A DNA stretch of 26,086 bases from Rachicladosporium sp. CCFEE 5018 (lineage: Eukaryota > Ascomycota > Dothideomycetes > Cladosporiales > Cladosporiaceae): NCBI GenBank assembly GCA_002077045.2, contig KZ111145.1, positions 1,008,390 through 1,034,475 of the forward strand, given 5' to 3'. The notes under the pieces are model-generated. The model saw only the letters and a list, made by a program, of their open reading frames with translations, was not told the DNA's origin and did no database searches. Shown piece after piece: positions 9,348 through 17,867 of the stretch. Each line of letters begins with the position of its first letter. Position 1 is the stretch's first letter. Position numbers and translations under genes: made by a program.

Positions 9348-10577
9348 TCATAACAGGCTCATCTTACACGTTAGAGGCTCTAGTCCATTCGACCAAGCGC
9401 AAAGATCCACTCCGAACAGTCGCCAGTATCCAGTCGGCCAATCCCACGCGAGCGAGTACATCGCCAAGGACATCAGCATCAGCATCATCGCACATAAGGC
9501 TAGTGCCCGAGACCTCCACGCCGGTACACTCTGGCTCCCGAAGTTCATCTTGAGCACCGTCAGTGGCAGATCCTCCGCGCCTGCCTCAGGGAAGTCCATA
9601 GCCACGATACCCAGTCTTCTCCGCCCTCGAGTGCTGAGATACCCTCCCAGTCGTTTGTTGATACCGTCCTCCCATCTGAAGACCCACCAGCCTCCCAAAG
9701 CCAGCTTCTTAGGCGGGATCTGGTAGTACAAGTTGAACTCGAAGCCGGAAGTGAAGTTGATGTACCAATGCTGCGGGTTTGGATCACTTGCAGCCTTCTC
9801 GAGGAGATTCGATATATCGCCACCTTTCTTTGTGATGAGAGAGGGGAGAGACTCGGGATCAGGGAAGGCGTAGTGGTCTTGTATTGTGAGTTGTACGCCG
9901 TTCCAATTATGGATCGTGAAGGGTGTTTCGGGGTTGTCTTGCCAGCGAGAGACGTCTATGCCGAACGCCCAGAGCAAGGGGCCGGTGAAGCGTCGGAAGA
10001 GTTGGATTCGTCCGCGAGCTTCCCCGAGGGTTGGAGTAGTATTCGCTGTGCGCCAGTGCTCGGGTTTTGAGGAGATGAGACTGATGATCGCCTGGGGGAA
10101 CGAAATTGTTGAGTTCTCTTCCTGCCGATCGCGCTTGATCTGAGCGATCAAAGCTTCGGTTGGGTGAGAGAGGAGCCACAGATACATTGTCATCAAGACG
10201 TCTTCCAAGCGTAGGCCTAGAAATGCAGTGCCATGGACCATTTCGACGATGTCATTGCGAAGGCCGCAGCGAAGATCGAAGTATCGGATCCCGGCGTCTA
10301 GCTGGCCTTTGAAGTCCATCGTCTGGGTTGTAACGAAGGGGACTTTGTAGGTGTATGCAGCGCTGTCGTGAGTTCCTGGGATGGTCAAGGCGGATAATGG
10401 AGTGTCATCTTTGAGCAGGGCCATCCAGGCTGTGCTGGTCAACGGTGCCTTACGATCCTGACGTCGAATCGTTTGTGTCTCGTTCAGCGATACTGAAGTG
10501 GCACAGCCCTTCTCGAGCTCAGGCAGCTCCAGGCTGCGGTTGAGCAATGGAGGCTTTGTGAGCCATGTGGCGACCAT
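9348..10577 (-). CDS. PI-PLC X-domain-like phosphodiesterase, membrane-anchored
   Basis: The frame encodes 409 residues from ATG at 10577 (G at -3 and +4) to TGA at 9348-9350. It stays open 16 codons further upstream but without an ATG, so a small upstream exon is possible. The PI-PLC X fold is marked by TIPGTHDSAAY (His70), GIRYFDLR, and VHGTAFLGLRLEDVL (His115); the two His are the general base/acid pair of this superfamily. The C-terminal part of the barrel holds RLGIVAMDFP. A hydrophobic segment (about residues 356-378) follows, with a short Cys-containing tail. It resembles the fungal PLC-like phosphodiesterases of the bacterial type, which lack EF-hand, C2 and Y domains. Substrate is unproven; cleavage of phosphatidylinositol or GPI-type lipids is inference. 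The start is divergent from the p25 gene, sharing a 311-nt promoter interval. Confidence 0.85.
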   Translation of the reverse strand: MVATWLTKPPLLNRSLELPELEKGCATSVSLNETQTIRRQDRKAPLTSTAWMALLKDDTPLSALTIPGTHDSAAYTYKVPFVTTQTMDFKGQLDAGIRYFDLRCGLRNDIVEMVHGTAFLGLRLEDVLMTMYLWLLSHPTEALIAQIKRDRQEENSTISFPQAIISLISSKPEHWRTANTTPTLGEARGRIQLFRRFTGPLLWAFGIDVSRWQDNPETPFTIHNWNGVQLTIQDHYAFPDPESLPSLITKKGGDISNLLEKAASDPNPQHWYINFTSGFEFNLYYQIPPKKLALGGWWVFRWEDGINKRLGGYLSTRGRRRLGIVAMDFPEAGAEDLPLTVLKMNFGSQSVPAWRSRALALCAMMLMLMSLAMYSLAWDWPTGYWRLFGVDLCAWSNGLEPLTCKMSLL

Positions 10578-10888
10578 GACGATACTGTTGAGGGCCGCCT
10601 CAGTCTGCCATGGAAGCCACCACAACCATAACGTTCAACAGCGAGTCACTGTCCTACAGACCTGCTGCAGAAGTATCGTCTTGAAAGAGAGGCTGTGCAG
10701 AGAGCGAAATACCTAAGCCTCGAAACCTGAGGTCACACTCTCGTGGTCCGTGCGGCAGCGGACTTCAGTACACTGTTTTGGCCATCACTTATACTAGATG
10801 ATGATGACAACACGGAACCCACCTTTCCGTTCATCAGACCTGGAGCGTCTTGATACTGCTCGGCGCGTTCGAAGACACAAAGGTCAAG
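10578..10888. promoter_or_regulatory. Divergent promoter interval between PI-PLC-like gene and dynactin p25
   Basis: The 311-nt spacer separates head-to-head start codons and must carry both upstream regions. The p25 side holds upstream ATGs around 10799-10802. No consensus regulatory site was recognised. The minus-strand frame remaining open past 10577 leaves room for an extra 5' exon of the PI-PLC gene here. Confidence 0.4.
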
Positions 10889-11675
10889 ATGTCGCGATCG
10901 GGTCCAGTCAGTCGACGTTCCGTCAAGACAGAATATATCGAGACAGTAGGTTGCAGAACATCCCAATTTTGTCAAGCCTATATACTTCTCTGCTTGCCCA
11001 ACAGTCTCCCAAGAGCTCTATTATTTCACATGCCTGACTAACGACGTGGTAGGAGACGGGCAATCGCATATCACGGAAAGCCCGCATAGAAGGCAAACCT
11101 CACATACAGCTCGGCGGCAAATCAATGATTATGGCAGGCGTGATCCTACGAGGCGATCTCCATCGAAAGCCTGAACCATCAGCCGACGATGAACGAAAGG
11201 ATAAGACTGTCATCACTGCAATTTCCATTGGACGGTCAACTAAGGTCCCGACTTGTCACAAGCTAGATCCGACGACTGACATCCACACAGTGGCTGTGTA
11301 ATTAGCACAGGCTGCGTCCTACGTCCACCCTCTCGCATCAGCAAAGATCAAATGACCTTCTTCCCTATACGTATCTCGGACAACGTCTTCATCGGCCCAG
11401 ACACTCACATCTCCGCCGGCACCATTGGCGCGAATTGTTACATTGGCGCTGGGTGTGTGCTATCGCCCTTCAGCTACATTCGGGAAAATTGCAAGATTCT
11501 GCCTGGCACAGTAGTACCACATTCTATGACCGTACCGCCGGGCTGCGTCGTCGGGGGTAGACCGGCGAGGATTCTCGGGGATGTAGGCGATGGGTGGGGT
11601 CATGGAGGTGGTGGTGAAGGCGAGGAGTGGATCGAAGGAGGTGATTTGAAACGACTTGTGAAGGCTATCCAGTGA
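10889..11675 (+). CDS. ro-12: Dynactin subunit p25 (DCTN5 / Ro-12 type), left-handed beta-helix
   Basis: Three exons, 10889-10945, 11053-11234 and 11291-11675, encode 207 residues. Exon 1 ends in KTEYIET and exon 2 continues ETGNRISRKARIEGKPHIQL, matching the N-terminus of animal and fungal p25. Exon 2 also has GGKSMIMAGVILRGDL. Exon 3 carries CVLRPPSRIS, MTFFPIRISDNVFIG and further hexapeptide coils through CKILPGTVVP. Intron 1 (107 nt) is GTAGGT with a CTAAC branch. Intron 2 (56 nt) has an unusual GTCAAC donor but a good CTGAC branch and ACAG acceptor, and this join alone restores the conserved IGR-x-CV register. p25 sits in the pointed-end complex of dynactin and is needed for dynein-early endosome binding. 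A charged insert (HRKPEPSADDERKDKT) interrupts the helix coils, and the tail is Gly/Glu-rich. Confidence 0.9.
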
Positions 11676-12370
11676 TCCGCCCGGAGAATCGTAGCTAGAC
11701 AGGCTTCCGCGTCTACCCCGACGACGACTCTGGCGCTAGCGACTGGCGAAGCACTGAGGAGAAAGTCACAGGTGGTGAGTGGACGATCGCGGTGGTCACA
11801 GCGACTTGCATGTCGAGCGCGACCTCTTCTCGGTGGGACGCAACATCACCTAAGTTCGCGCTCTCGGAGATATTGGGACGCTCTCAGAGGCGAGACCTCA
11901 TTGCTGAAGGATCGTTACGCACTACTGCAACAATTGTGTGTCGATCGATCTGTTGTCAAGAGCTAGCGGTTGTTGTGCATTTACATTTCTATGGACACGC
12001 TCTCGGTGACGAAGTAGGCGCAGACAACACGCTCGTGGTGCGCATGATGGTAGCACGGTGCTCCCCAGTTTTTTGGGAGAGTGAAAGGGCATCTTCACTC
12101 AACGATCGTAGGGTAGCTGAGCGATGCATGGATGATGGCAGTCCTGTCGAACTTTCGAGATGCATGCAAGCAGTTGATGAACATATGGGACGACATCATG
12201 CTGGCGAAACAATCCAGCCCTCCTGAACCTCGTATTGTCCTGATGCACTCTGATGTCACCGTCTGGGCCAATGCTCCGCTGGTGATCCGGCCGACGGTGA
12301 CAGTTCTAAAAGATAGACGTTTTAGATGTGTAGAGCCATCTTGCCGAAATGCAGCGGTGAATCGGCGGTC

Positions 12371-12412
12371 GACCCTGCCGACATGCAGTTCATGTCGGTC
12401 ATTGACAGGGTC
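12371..12412. repeat. Hairpin-forming inverted repeat
   Basis: GACCCTG-CCGACATG pairs with CATGTCGG and CAGGGTC across a 5-nt CAGTT loop. That gives 15 base pairs with a 7-nt bulge (TCATTGA, 12399-12405) on the right arm. Seen directly in the sequence. No associated gene; role unknown. Confidence 0.6.
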
Positions 12413-14465
12413 AGGTCAGAAGTAGAGCGGCTACGCTGCTGAGAGGTTGTCTGCCATTGACATCTGCAGGGCACATCTGGCCAGATTCTGTTGAGTTCAC
12501 AACTTGTGATGTTAAACTATGACAGGTTCGTGTACGAGGACCTCTGCCAAGGCACCGCGTGTTCCTTCCATCAACGCTCCTATGCTCGGAGCTCACTCCA
12601 CGTTAACACCAGTCCACGACCTCGTCAACAAGGAGAAGACACGAATCAATTCTCCGAATCTCACCGTGGCGCAGTGAAACATCGAATGCTTAGCTCAGCC
12701 CGCAGTCTTCGCCGCTCGATCTCCGTATTCGAGACCAGGGTACAAGCATCGAAACCACGCATTGTGCATTTTTGGCGTCCGGACGGAAAGACTCCGAAAT
12801 GCGTGTGAGACATTGGGCATCGTTTCTTTGATCGTGCAGGGCCGGGGTGAGCGGTAAACGCCATATGATCTCGGGTGCCGGGCAAGCGAGATCTGGTGGC
12901 AACGGCGCTTTGCAACGGTGTTCAGTGCAGTACTGCAGAAATGCTGACTCGCAAATTGGACATTTCGATCATCGCCATAAAGTGGAAGCTATATGGAGAC
13001 ACAAGTATACAGCACACCCCGGATCTGCGACAACGACGACTAGCAAGCGCGTTCCTGTCTTCTCGGATCTCCTCCGGCAAGTGGACACAAGGAGGTTGCC
13101 GGTCGCTTGCAACAAGGACGTGCTCGCTACAGTATGCCACCCTGCAGTGCAACTCGGTGTTCACAAGGATCAAGCACACCGATTGGACGCTCCTGTGGAC
13201 GACCTGACGCGACTCGTTTTCTCGCCCGGAGTGTCCTGGGGCCGTGATGTGCGCAAGTCAAACGTTCCCTAGCTGTTGCGCTAGCAGAGTCAAATACGTC
13301 AAGGCGGCGGACGGGAGTGATATGAAGCGTGGAGTGCAGATTGATTGAGATACTGACGGCGGAGGATAGATTCACCAACAACTGCGTATTCATGCATCAT
13401 TGCAGCATGAAAGGTGCGGGAGTGTGTGCAGCTTGCGAGGACTGCGGCGGCATCGCTTTAGCTTGCACCTCATCAGCGTCCACGTGGCCAGCCAAAAGCA
13501 GATCTCGCCGAGCTTATTAGCGGCGAAGGCTTGTAATCCACGACTTCCGGCAATGTATGCCCCGCTGTGAGCGCCTGTGCCAAGGGTAAGTGTCACTCTT
13601 GACAAGCAGATCTTGCATGATCTCGACGTCCAACGAAGCCTGGATTGTGACAATGGTGGGAGAGAACGCGAAGACCTTGTTATTGCGCATGCGGCCCTTG
13701 GTGATAGGGGTAATATGCGTGGTGATTCGAAAAGTAAGCGCATCGGCTTGCTGCTTCGGGGTGTAGATCGGGCAGCGTGTCTCACATTTCGGGGATGGCA
13801 GCGCCCAGTAGGGCAAAGATCGGCGAGCTGGAGAGTAGCATCTCTGGGTGTGGCTGGTGATTGTGACAAGCAGGTCAGTGTGCGAACGCGTATGACATTG
13901 CTGGCCAAATCTCAGAAGTCCACCATGGTGGGACACAAGATTCATTCCAGACGAACAATAACATCGACGTTCCAGGAGATGATCACCGCGGCTATCTCAT
14001 GACCAGATGCACCGCATCTCGATCTACGCCACACGACCACACCACCTCGCGGCCAACTTTTGACTTGCAGCCGTGGTGTCAGAAGTGCAGGAGACGTTCC
14101 GAGTGGCTCAGAACAGATCGCGATCAAGCCCATCTCAAACACGGCTAAGATTGAATCACGGCTGTCAACGTTGCTTCGACCAACCACCCTGGTGACTTTG
14201 CAGCCTGGCTATACGACGTGGTCGGCGCGTGTGGACGTTGATGGTGTCTCTGTGAACAAGGCTGAGTGGCTTCCACAGCGAATCATGTCCACATTGTGTG
14301 CCCTGTCTGTGCTGCAGGGTTGTAGGGTTGACTAGCTCCTCGATCATCGGAGATTCCTCTCGTGATCCATGCGCGGGCCCACTTTGCCCTCCGTCGATTG
14401 TGCGCGTAGCCAGATCATGCATTCAGACTGAGTTCGAATTCGTGTCGCCACTATTCATTCTAATG

Positions 14466-14955
14466 CTACGAGTTCTTCAGGAGGCTGAACACACTCTGAC
14501 TTGCCATATCCTATTTCGACATCGATACGCTACCGATTAAAGAGCCATCTCTCTTCGCCGTTTCAGCTGCTCTGCTTGATCCACGACGCCGGTACTCGTG
14601 TAGTCCCTTTCAGCGCCGCCTCGCCTCGCATCGGTGCTTCGATCTGATTCGGATCTTTGTCCGCCGTTGCCTTTGCATCCCGCTATTCGACAACTTCGAC
14701 CCTCACTACTCTACACTTATCTATCGCTACCGCTGGACGAACACCGACTGTGGACGAATCGGTCAAAGCATATCGGAGTCATTGCTCTACAGAACAGCAC
14801 CGCACGCAGCAGTCACGAGCAGCACTGGCACGCCTGCCATCTCGGCATCATCGATACTGCAGACCGCGCCGGCAATCGCGAGACACTTCAGAAATACCGG
14901 TACGACGTCAACACCCTGAGATTGGATTTATCGAGATCGTGCCGCATGATTCAAG
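14466..14955 (+). promoter_or_regulatory. ATG-free 5' leader of the nsdD-like gene with one overlapping uORF start
   Basis: Between the ATG at 14463 and the ATG at 14946 there is no ATG on the plus strand (480 nt, where about seven would be expected at random). This indicates a long scanned 5'UTR. The single upstream ATG, at 14946, lies 10 nt before the main start, is out of frame with it, and has a weak context (C at -3). Confidence 0.5.
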
Positions 14956-15123
14956 ATGGACTCCACGAGTGTAAAGTAAGTTGCTCGCGTGCTCGCACAA
15001 CCGTGCCATGGTTACGACAAAGTCGACGCCAGAAGTCCCGCTTCGCAATACGCTAACATCCACGTTCAGACCACAATTGCCCTCTGTGGGCTACCTGGAC
15101 ATCGACAAACCACACAGAGATGA
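14946..15123 (+). other. Overlapping upstream ORF of the nsdD-like gene
   Basis: ATG at 14946 reads ten codons to the exon 1 donor at 14975. After splicing to 15070 it continues 17 more codons to a TGA at 15121-15123, so it overlaps the main coding start in the +2 frame. Ribosomes using it could not initiate at 14956. The weak start context suggests leaky scanning. Whether it is translated is inference. Confidence 0.4.
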
Positions 15124-16630
15124 TGATGGCTATCAGAAACAGTACGGAGGCCCGCCACCATCAGCGTTGCGGTCATCCGCACTCCCTAGTCCAACCTACC
15201 AATATCCAAGCGGCCCGCCGCCACCCTATAGCCATCCTGCGCCTCCGCAGCCTAGACGTCTAGACGGCATTCCCACCTCACAACCCGGTGCCCCCACGCC
15301 ACCTGAGTCACGGCGCATGAGTGACGAGAAAGAGGCCATCAAACAGGTGGTAAGGCAATCATTGCCATCCATCTCGGAAGCGCTGGGAGTGGACAATCAG
15401 TCGCCCTATCACGCAAGTCTGCTCAATCAACACACACCCACATCGATGCACGCGCCGGCTGTCAAGCCTATGGAAAGATCGCCACCATCGCCATCGCGAA
15501 GGACGTATGCGATGGAGCCACCACAACCGCCTCCCGATCACCATGTCTCTGCGCACTCTCATTACTCGCAATATCGACAGGAGACGCCGGTGAAGTCGAC
15601 ATATCCTCCGATTGACACCGGACGATCTAGCTATAGCGAGTCGAGACCACCGATGCCACAACACCAGTATTCAAAACCACACTCGCCTCGTATGTCCCGA
15701 GAACCGAGCCAGTACGCGCCGGCACCACCCAGATCGCCTCGGATCGAGCACCACGCACCGCCTTCTGCAAGCATGGCACCCCCTGCACCTGCGACATTTG
15801 CATACGGATACACACCTTATCCTCCCAGGTATGCTCAACCTGTAGCTGCACCTCCACCAGCCGCACCAGGCCCGGTCTATCAGCCCTCTTTGTCACACGC
15901 AGCACCTTCAACACCTACGGCTTCATGGGAATCGAAAGGTGCATCTCGTTCCGGAGCACCTGACGAGCGAGCATATGGTGACTCGGTGAAACGGCACTTG
16001 GACATGTTTGATATTGAAGCTGCGCTCACGGATGTAAGTTCTCCATTATTATCAGTCTGTCGCCCCGGAGCACGCATACTAACACCACAGCAGGTCACAC
16101 ATACAAGCACCAGCTTGACCGACTTCTCCCGCCGATATGGCGATCGCCTGCACCACGCTGCACGCTCGGAACCTTCACTGTCGACCCTACCGAGTATCGT
16201 GGAAGTGGAGGACATGATGGCGAAATCACGACTACAGCTTGACGCTCTCACGAAGATTCGGGAAGTCGTGGTCGCTCAGCAGATCGCGTTCGACCAGCAA
16301 GCCGCAGAGCAACAACAGCATCGCCAAAAAGTACAGTACTCGGAACCGCCAACTTCTGCCTCGGATATGGATCTGGATGATGCCAAGCTCGGGTTTGCAG
16401 GTGCGGAGGCTAAGAAACGCCGAGGTCGCGCTGCTCCCCCAGGTAGATGCCATAGCTGCAACCGTGCCGAAACCCCGGAATGGAGACGGGGACCCGACGG
16501 CGCGAGGACGCTGTGCAATGCATGTGGACTGCACTATGCCAAGTTGACTAGGAAGCAGAACAGTGCTGCTAAAAGTGGGATGTCGAATGGGGCGAGTGGC
16601 GGCAATCTGAGGCCTAAGGAGGCGATCTAG
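14956..16630 (+). CDS. nsdD: GATA-type transcription factor, NsdD/SUB-1/LTF1 family
   Basis: Three exons, 14956-14975, 15070-16033 and 16091-16630, encode 507 residues starting MDSTSVKPQLPSVGYLDID. Intron 1 (94 nt) is GTAAGT with CTAAC and TTCAG. Intron 2 (57 nt) is GTAAGT with TACTAAC and a CAGCAG tandem acceptor. The first 300 residues are Pro/Ser/His/Tyr-rich and disordered. A Gln-rich helical segment (about 370-415) precedes a basic KKRRGR stretch. The single zinc finger at 448-473 is CHSC-X18-CNAC, with the signature AETPEWRRGPDGARTLCNAC followed by GLHYAKLTRK. This near-C-terminal finger and long disordered N-terminus are characteristic of NsdD in Aspergillus, SUB-1 in Neurospora and LTF1 in Botrytis, which control sexual development, conidiation and light responses. 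The family assignment is confident; the biological role here is inferred. Confidence 0.88.
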
Positions 16631-17867
16631 GCTCGCAATATGGAAGGGTCAACGACCGCCGATGTTCGCGGAACATATTCTTCTGACGGCACGATTCAAG
16701 GTCGGAGATTCAACAGCACCACAGCACCACGCACCACCGGCAAATTGTCAATGAGGGATAGGCAGAGAGAGGCTGGGAGAGACGAAGAGGGTTTACAACT
16801 TCACGAAACGGGATTTACCATGGAAGATTTTGTCTATTTCGATTCGAACGGCGTTTACGGGGTACTACCGAGACTGGGACGAATGTGAATGATACCTAGC
16901 GCCTTTCAGGGCTGCTCTTGCATGCGGGAAAATGGCGTTCACCAAACTTTATCAGAAGTATTTGCATCCTTATGAGAGGATGTTGTAGGCGAGGGCATAG
17001 CGCGTATGACTGGCTTTTAGGCCAAGGAGAAGAGGAGCTAAGCATTGTATTAGATGAGGAATGGAAACGGGATGGTTTACATAGACGGGCAAGAAGACTT
17101 ACTTTGTCAATGACTTCCTGGCATAGCCTTCAGGATGTTCTAGAGAACAATACACGTGACGACCCGATCCTCTTTCATGCTCGACTACGAAAGCCATACG
17201 ACCTCCTCGTCACGACCTCTCGAGCAAGCCCAGCTACGCGCCGCAGGTCCCAGTCCTCGCAGCGCAGTTGCATCGCATCGCATCGCATCGCATCGCTGCC
17301 CAACGTCGCACGCTCCCACCTCGCCTCGTCTGCAGTGCAACGCAGAAGCGCGTGAACGGGCAGCTTGCAAGGACTTGGACCTGCTGTGCTTGTGCAGTCC
17401 GGTTGTGCGCAGGCACTGTAGGCGATGCGCGGATGCCTGCGGGTCACGGCATGGGTTTGCATTTGCTGATTTTGACAGGCGAGTTGGACGAGGGTGTGCT
17501 ATTCTCGGGGAACGTTGTGCACGACTTTGGGTACGATAGGGAACACAGATGATGGCGGAAGATCTTCAGCGGCTTACGGGGCGGTGGATGAAGGTGTGGG
17601 AGAATACTGTTGTCACCGGAGAGGACTTGAGCTCTCAGTGTGATCGTGGTCGAGCTTGGATATGGCGATGCAGGCCGAGACCGGGCGAGTGCTTAGACGC
17701 GGCCCTTGAAGTGGTACAGGGGCGTTGCGGGTGTGCTACCATATTGTCAAACTCCGTACCGCGCTGGGTCTCGGCAGCTCGAGGCTTGAACGCACAACTC
17801 GGCGCACTGGCCGAAGGTTGAGAGGGCTCTTCGGTGATGATATCGAAGTCATGGTCGTACAGAGCTA
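16631..17867. other. Convergent intergenic region between nsdD-like gene and REX3
   Basis: 1.2 kb separating two convergent stop codons. It should hold the two 3'UTRs; the frames present have no recognisable domains. It contains a CATCG pentanucleotide run at 17271-17295. No RNA gene or mobile element was recognised. Confidence 0.55.
17271..17295. repeat. Pentanucleotide microsatellite (CATCG)5
   Basis: Five perfect head-to-tail copies of CATCG, preceded by GTTG and followed by CTGCC. Seen directly; likely length-polymorphic. Confidence 0.9.

Larger units (their letters stand above)
11676..14955. other. Long gene-free region upstream of nsdD, including its promoter and leader
   Basis: About 3.3 kb without a gene I can support. 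Several 60-170-codon frames exist on both strands, but none shows a recognisable domain or consistent protein character, and they overlap one another. The region includes a strong hairpin (12371-12412), small palindromes at 12305-12326, 12497-12509 and 12776-12785, and an E-box CCACGTGG at 13480-13487. The last 480 nt lack ATG and are treated as nsdD leader. Degenerate transposon or gene remnants cannot be excluded by eye. Confidence 0.5.

Noticed and set aside
12132..12425. 97-codon plus-strand ORF in the gene-free region (contains NFRDACKQLMNIWDDIM)
   Set aside because: The first third looks protein-like, but the rest does not; it runs through the hairpin and has no homologue I recognise.
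13390..13945. Overlapping minus-strand frames of 140-170 codons, one with ITKGRMRNNKVFAFSP
   Set aside because: Short plausible pieces occur in two different frames, with no intron set that joins them and no recognisable domain. Possibly a remnant but not supportable.
14400..14460. tRNA-like B-box (AGTTCGAATTC) with a box-A-like TAGCCAGATCA upstream
   Set aside because: The T-arm and acceptor stem do not pair.
16840..16865. Second B-box-like sequence (minus strand CGTTCGAATCG)
   Set aside because: No T-stem pairing and no box A at the right distance.
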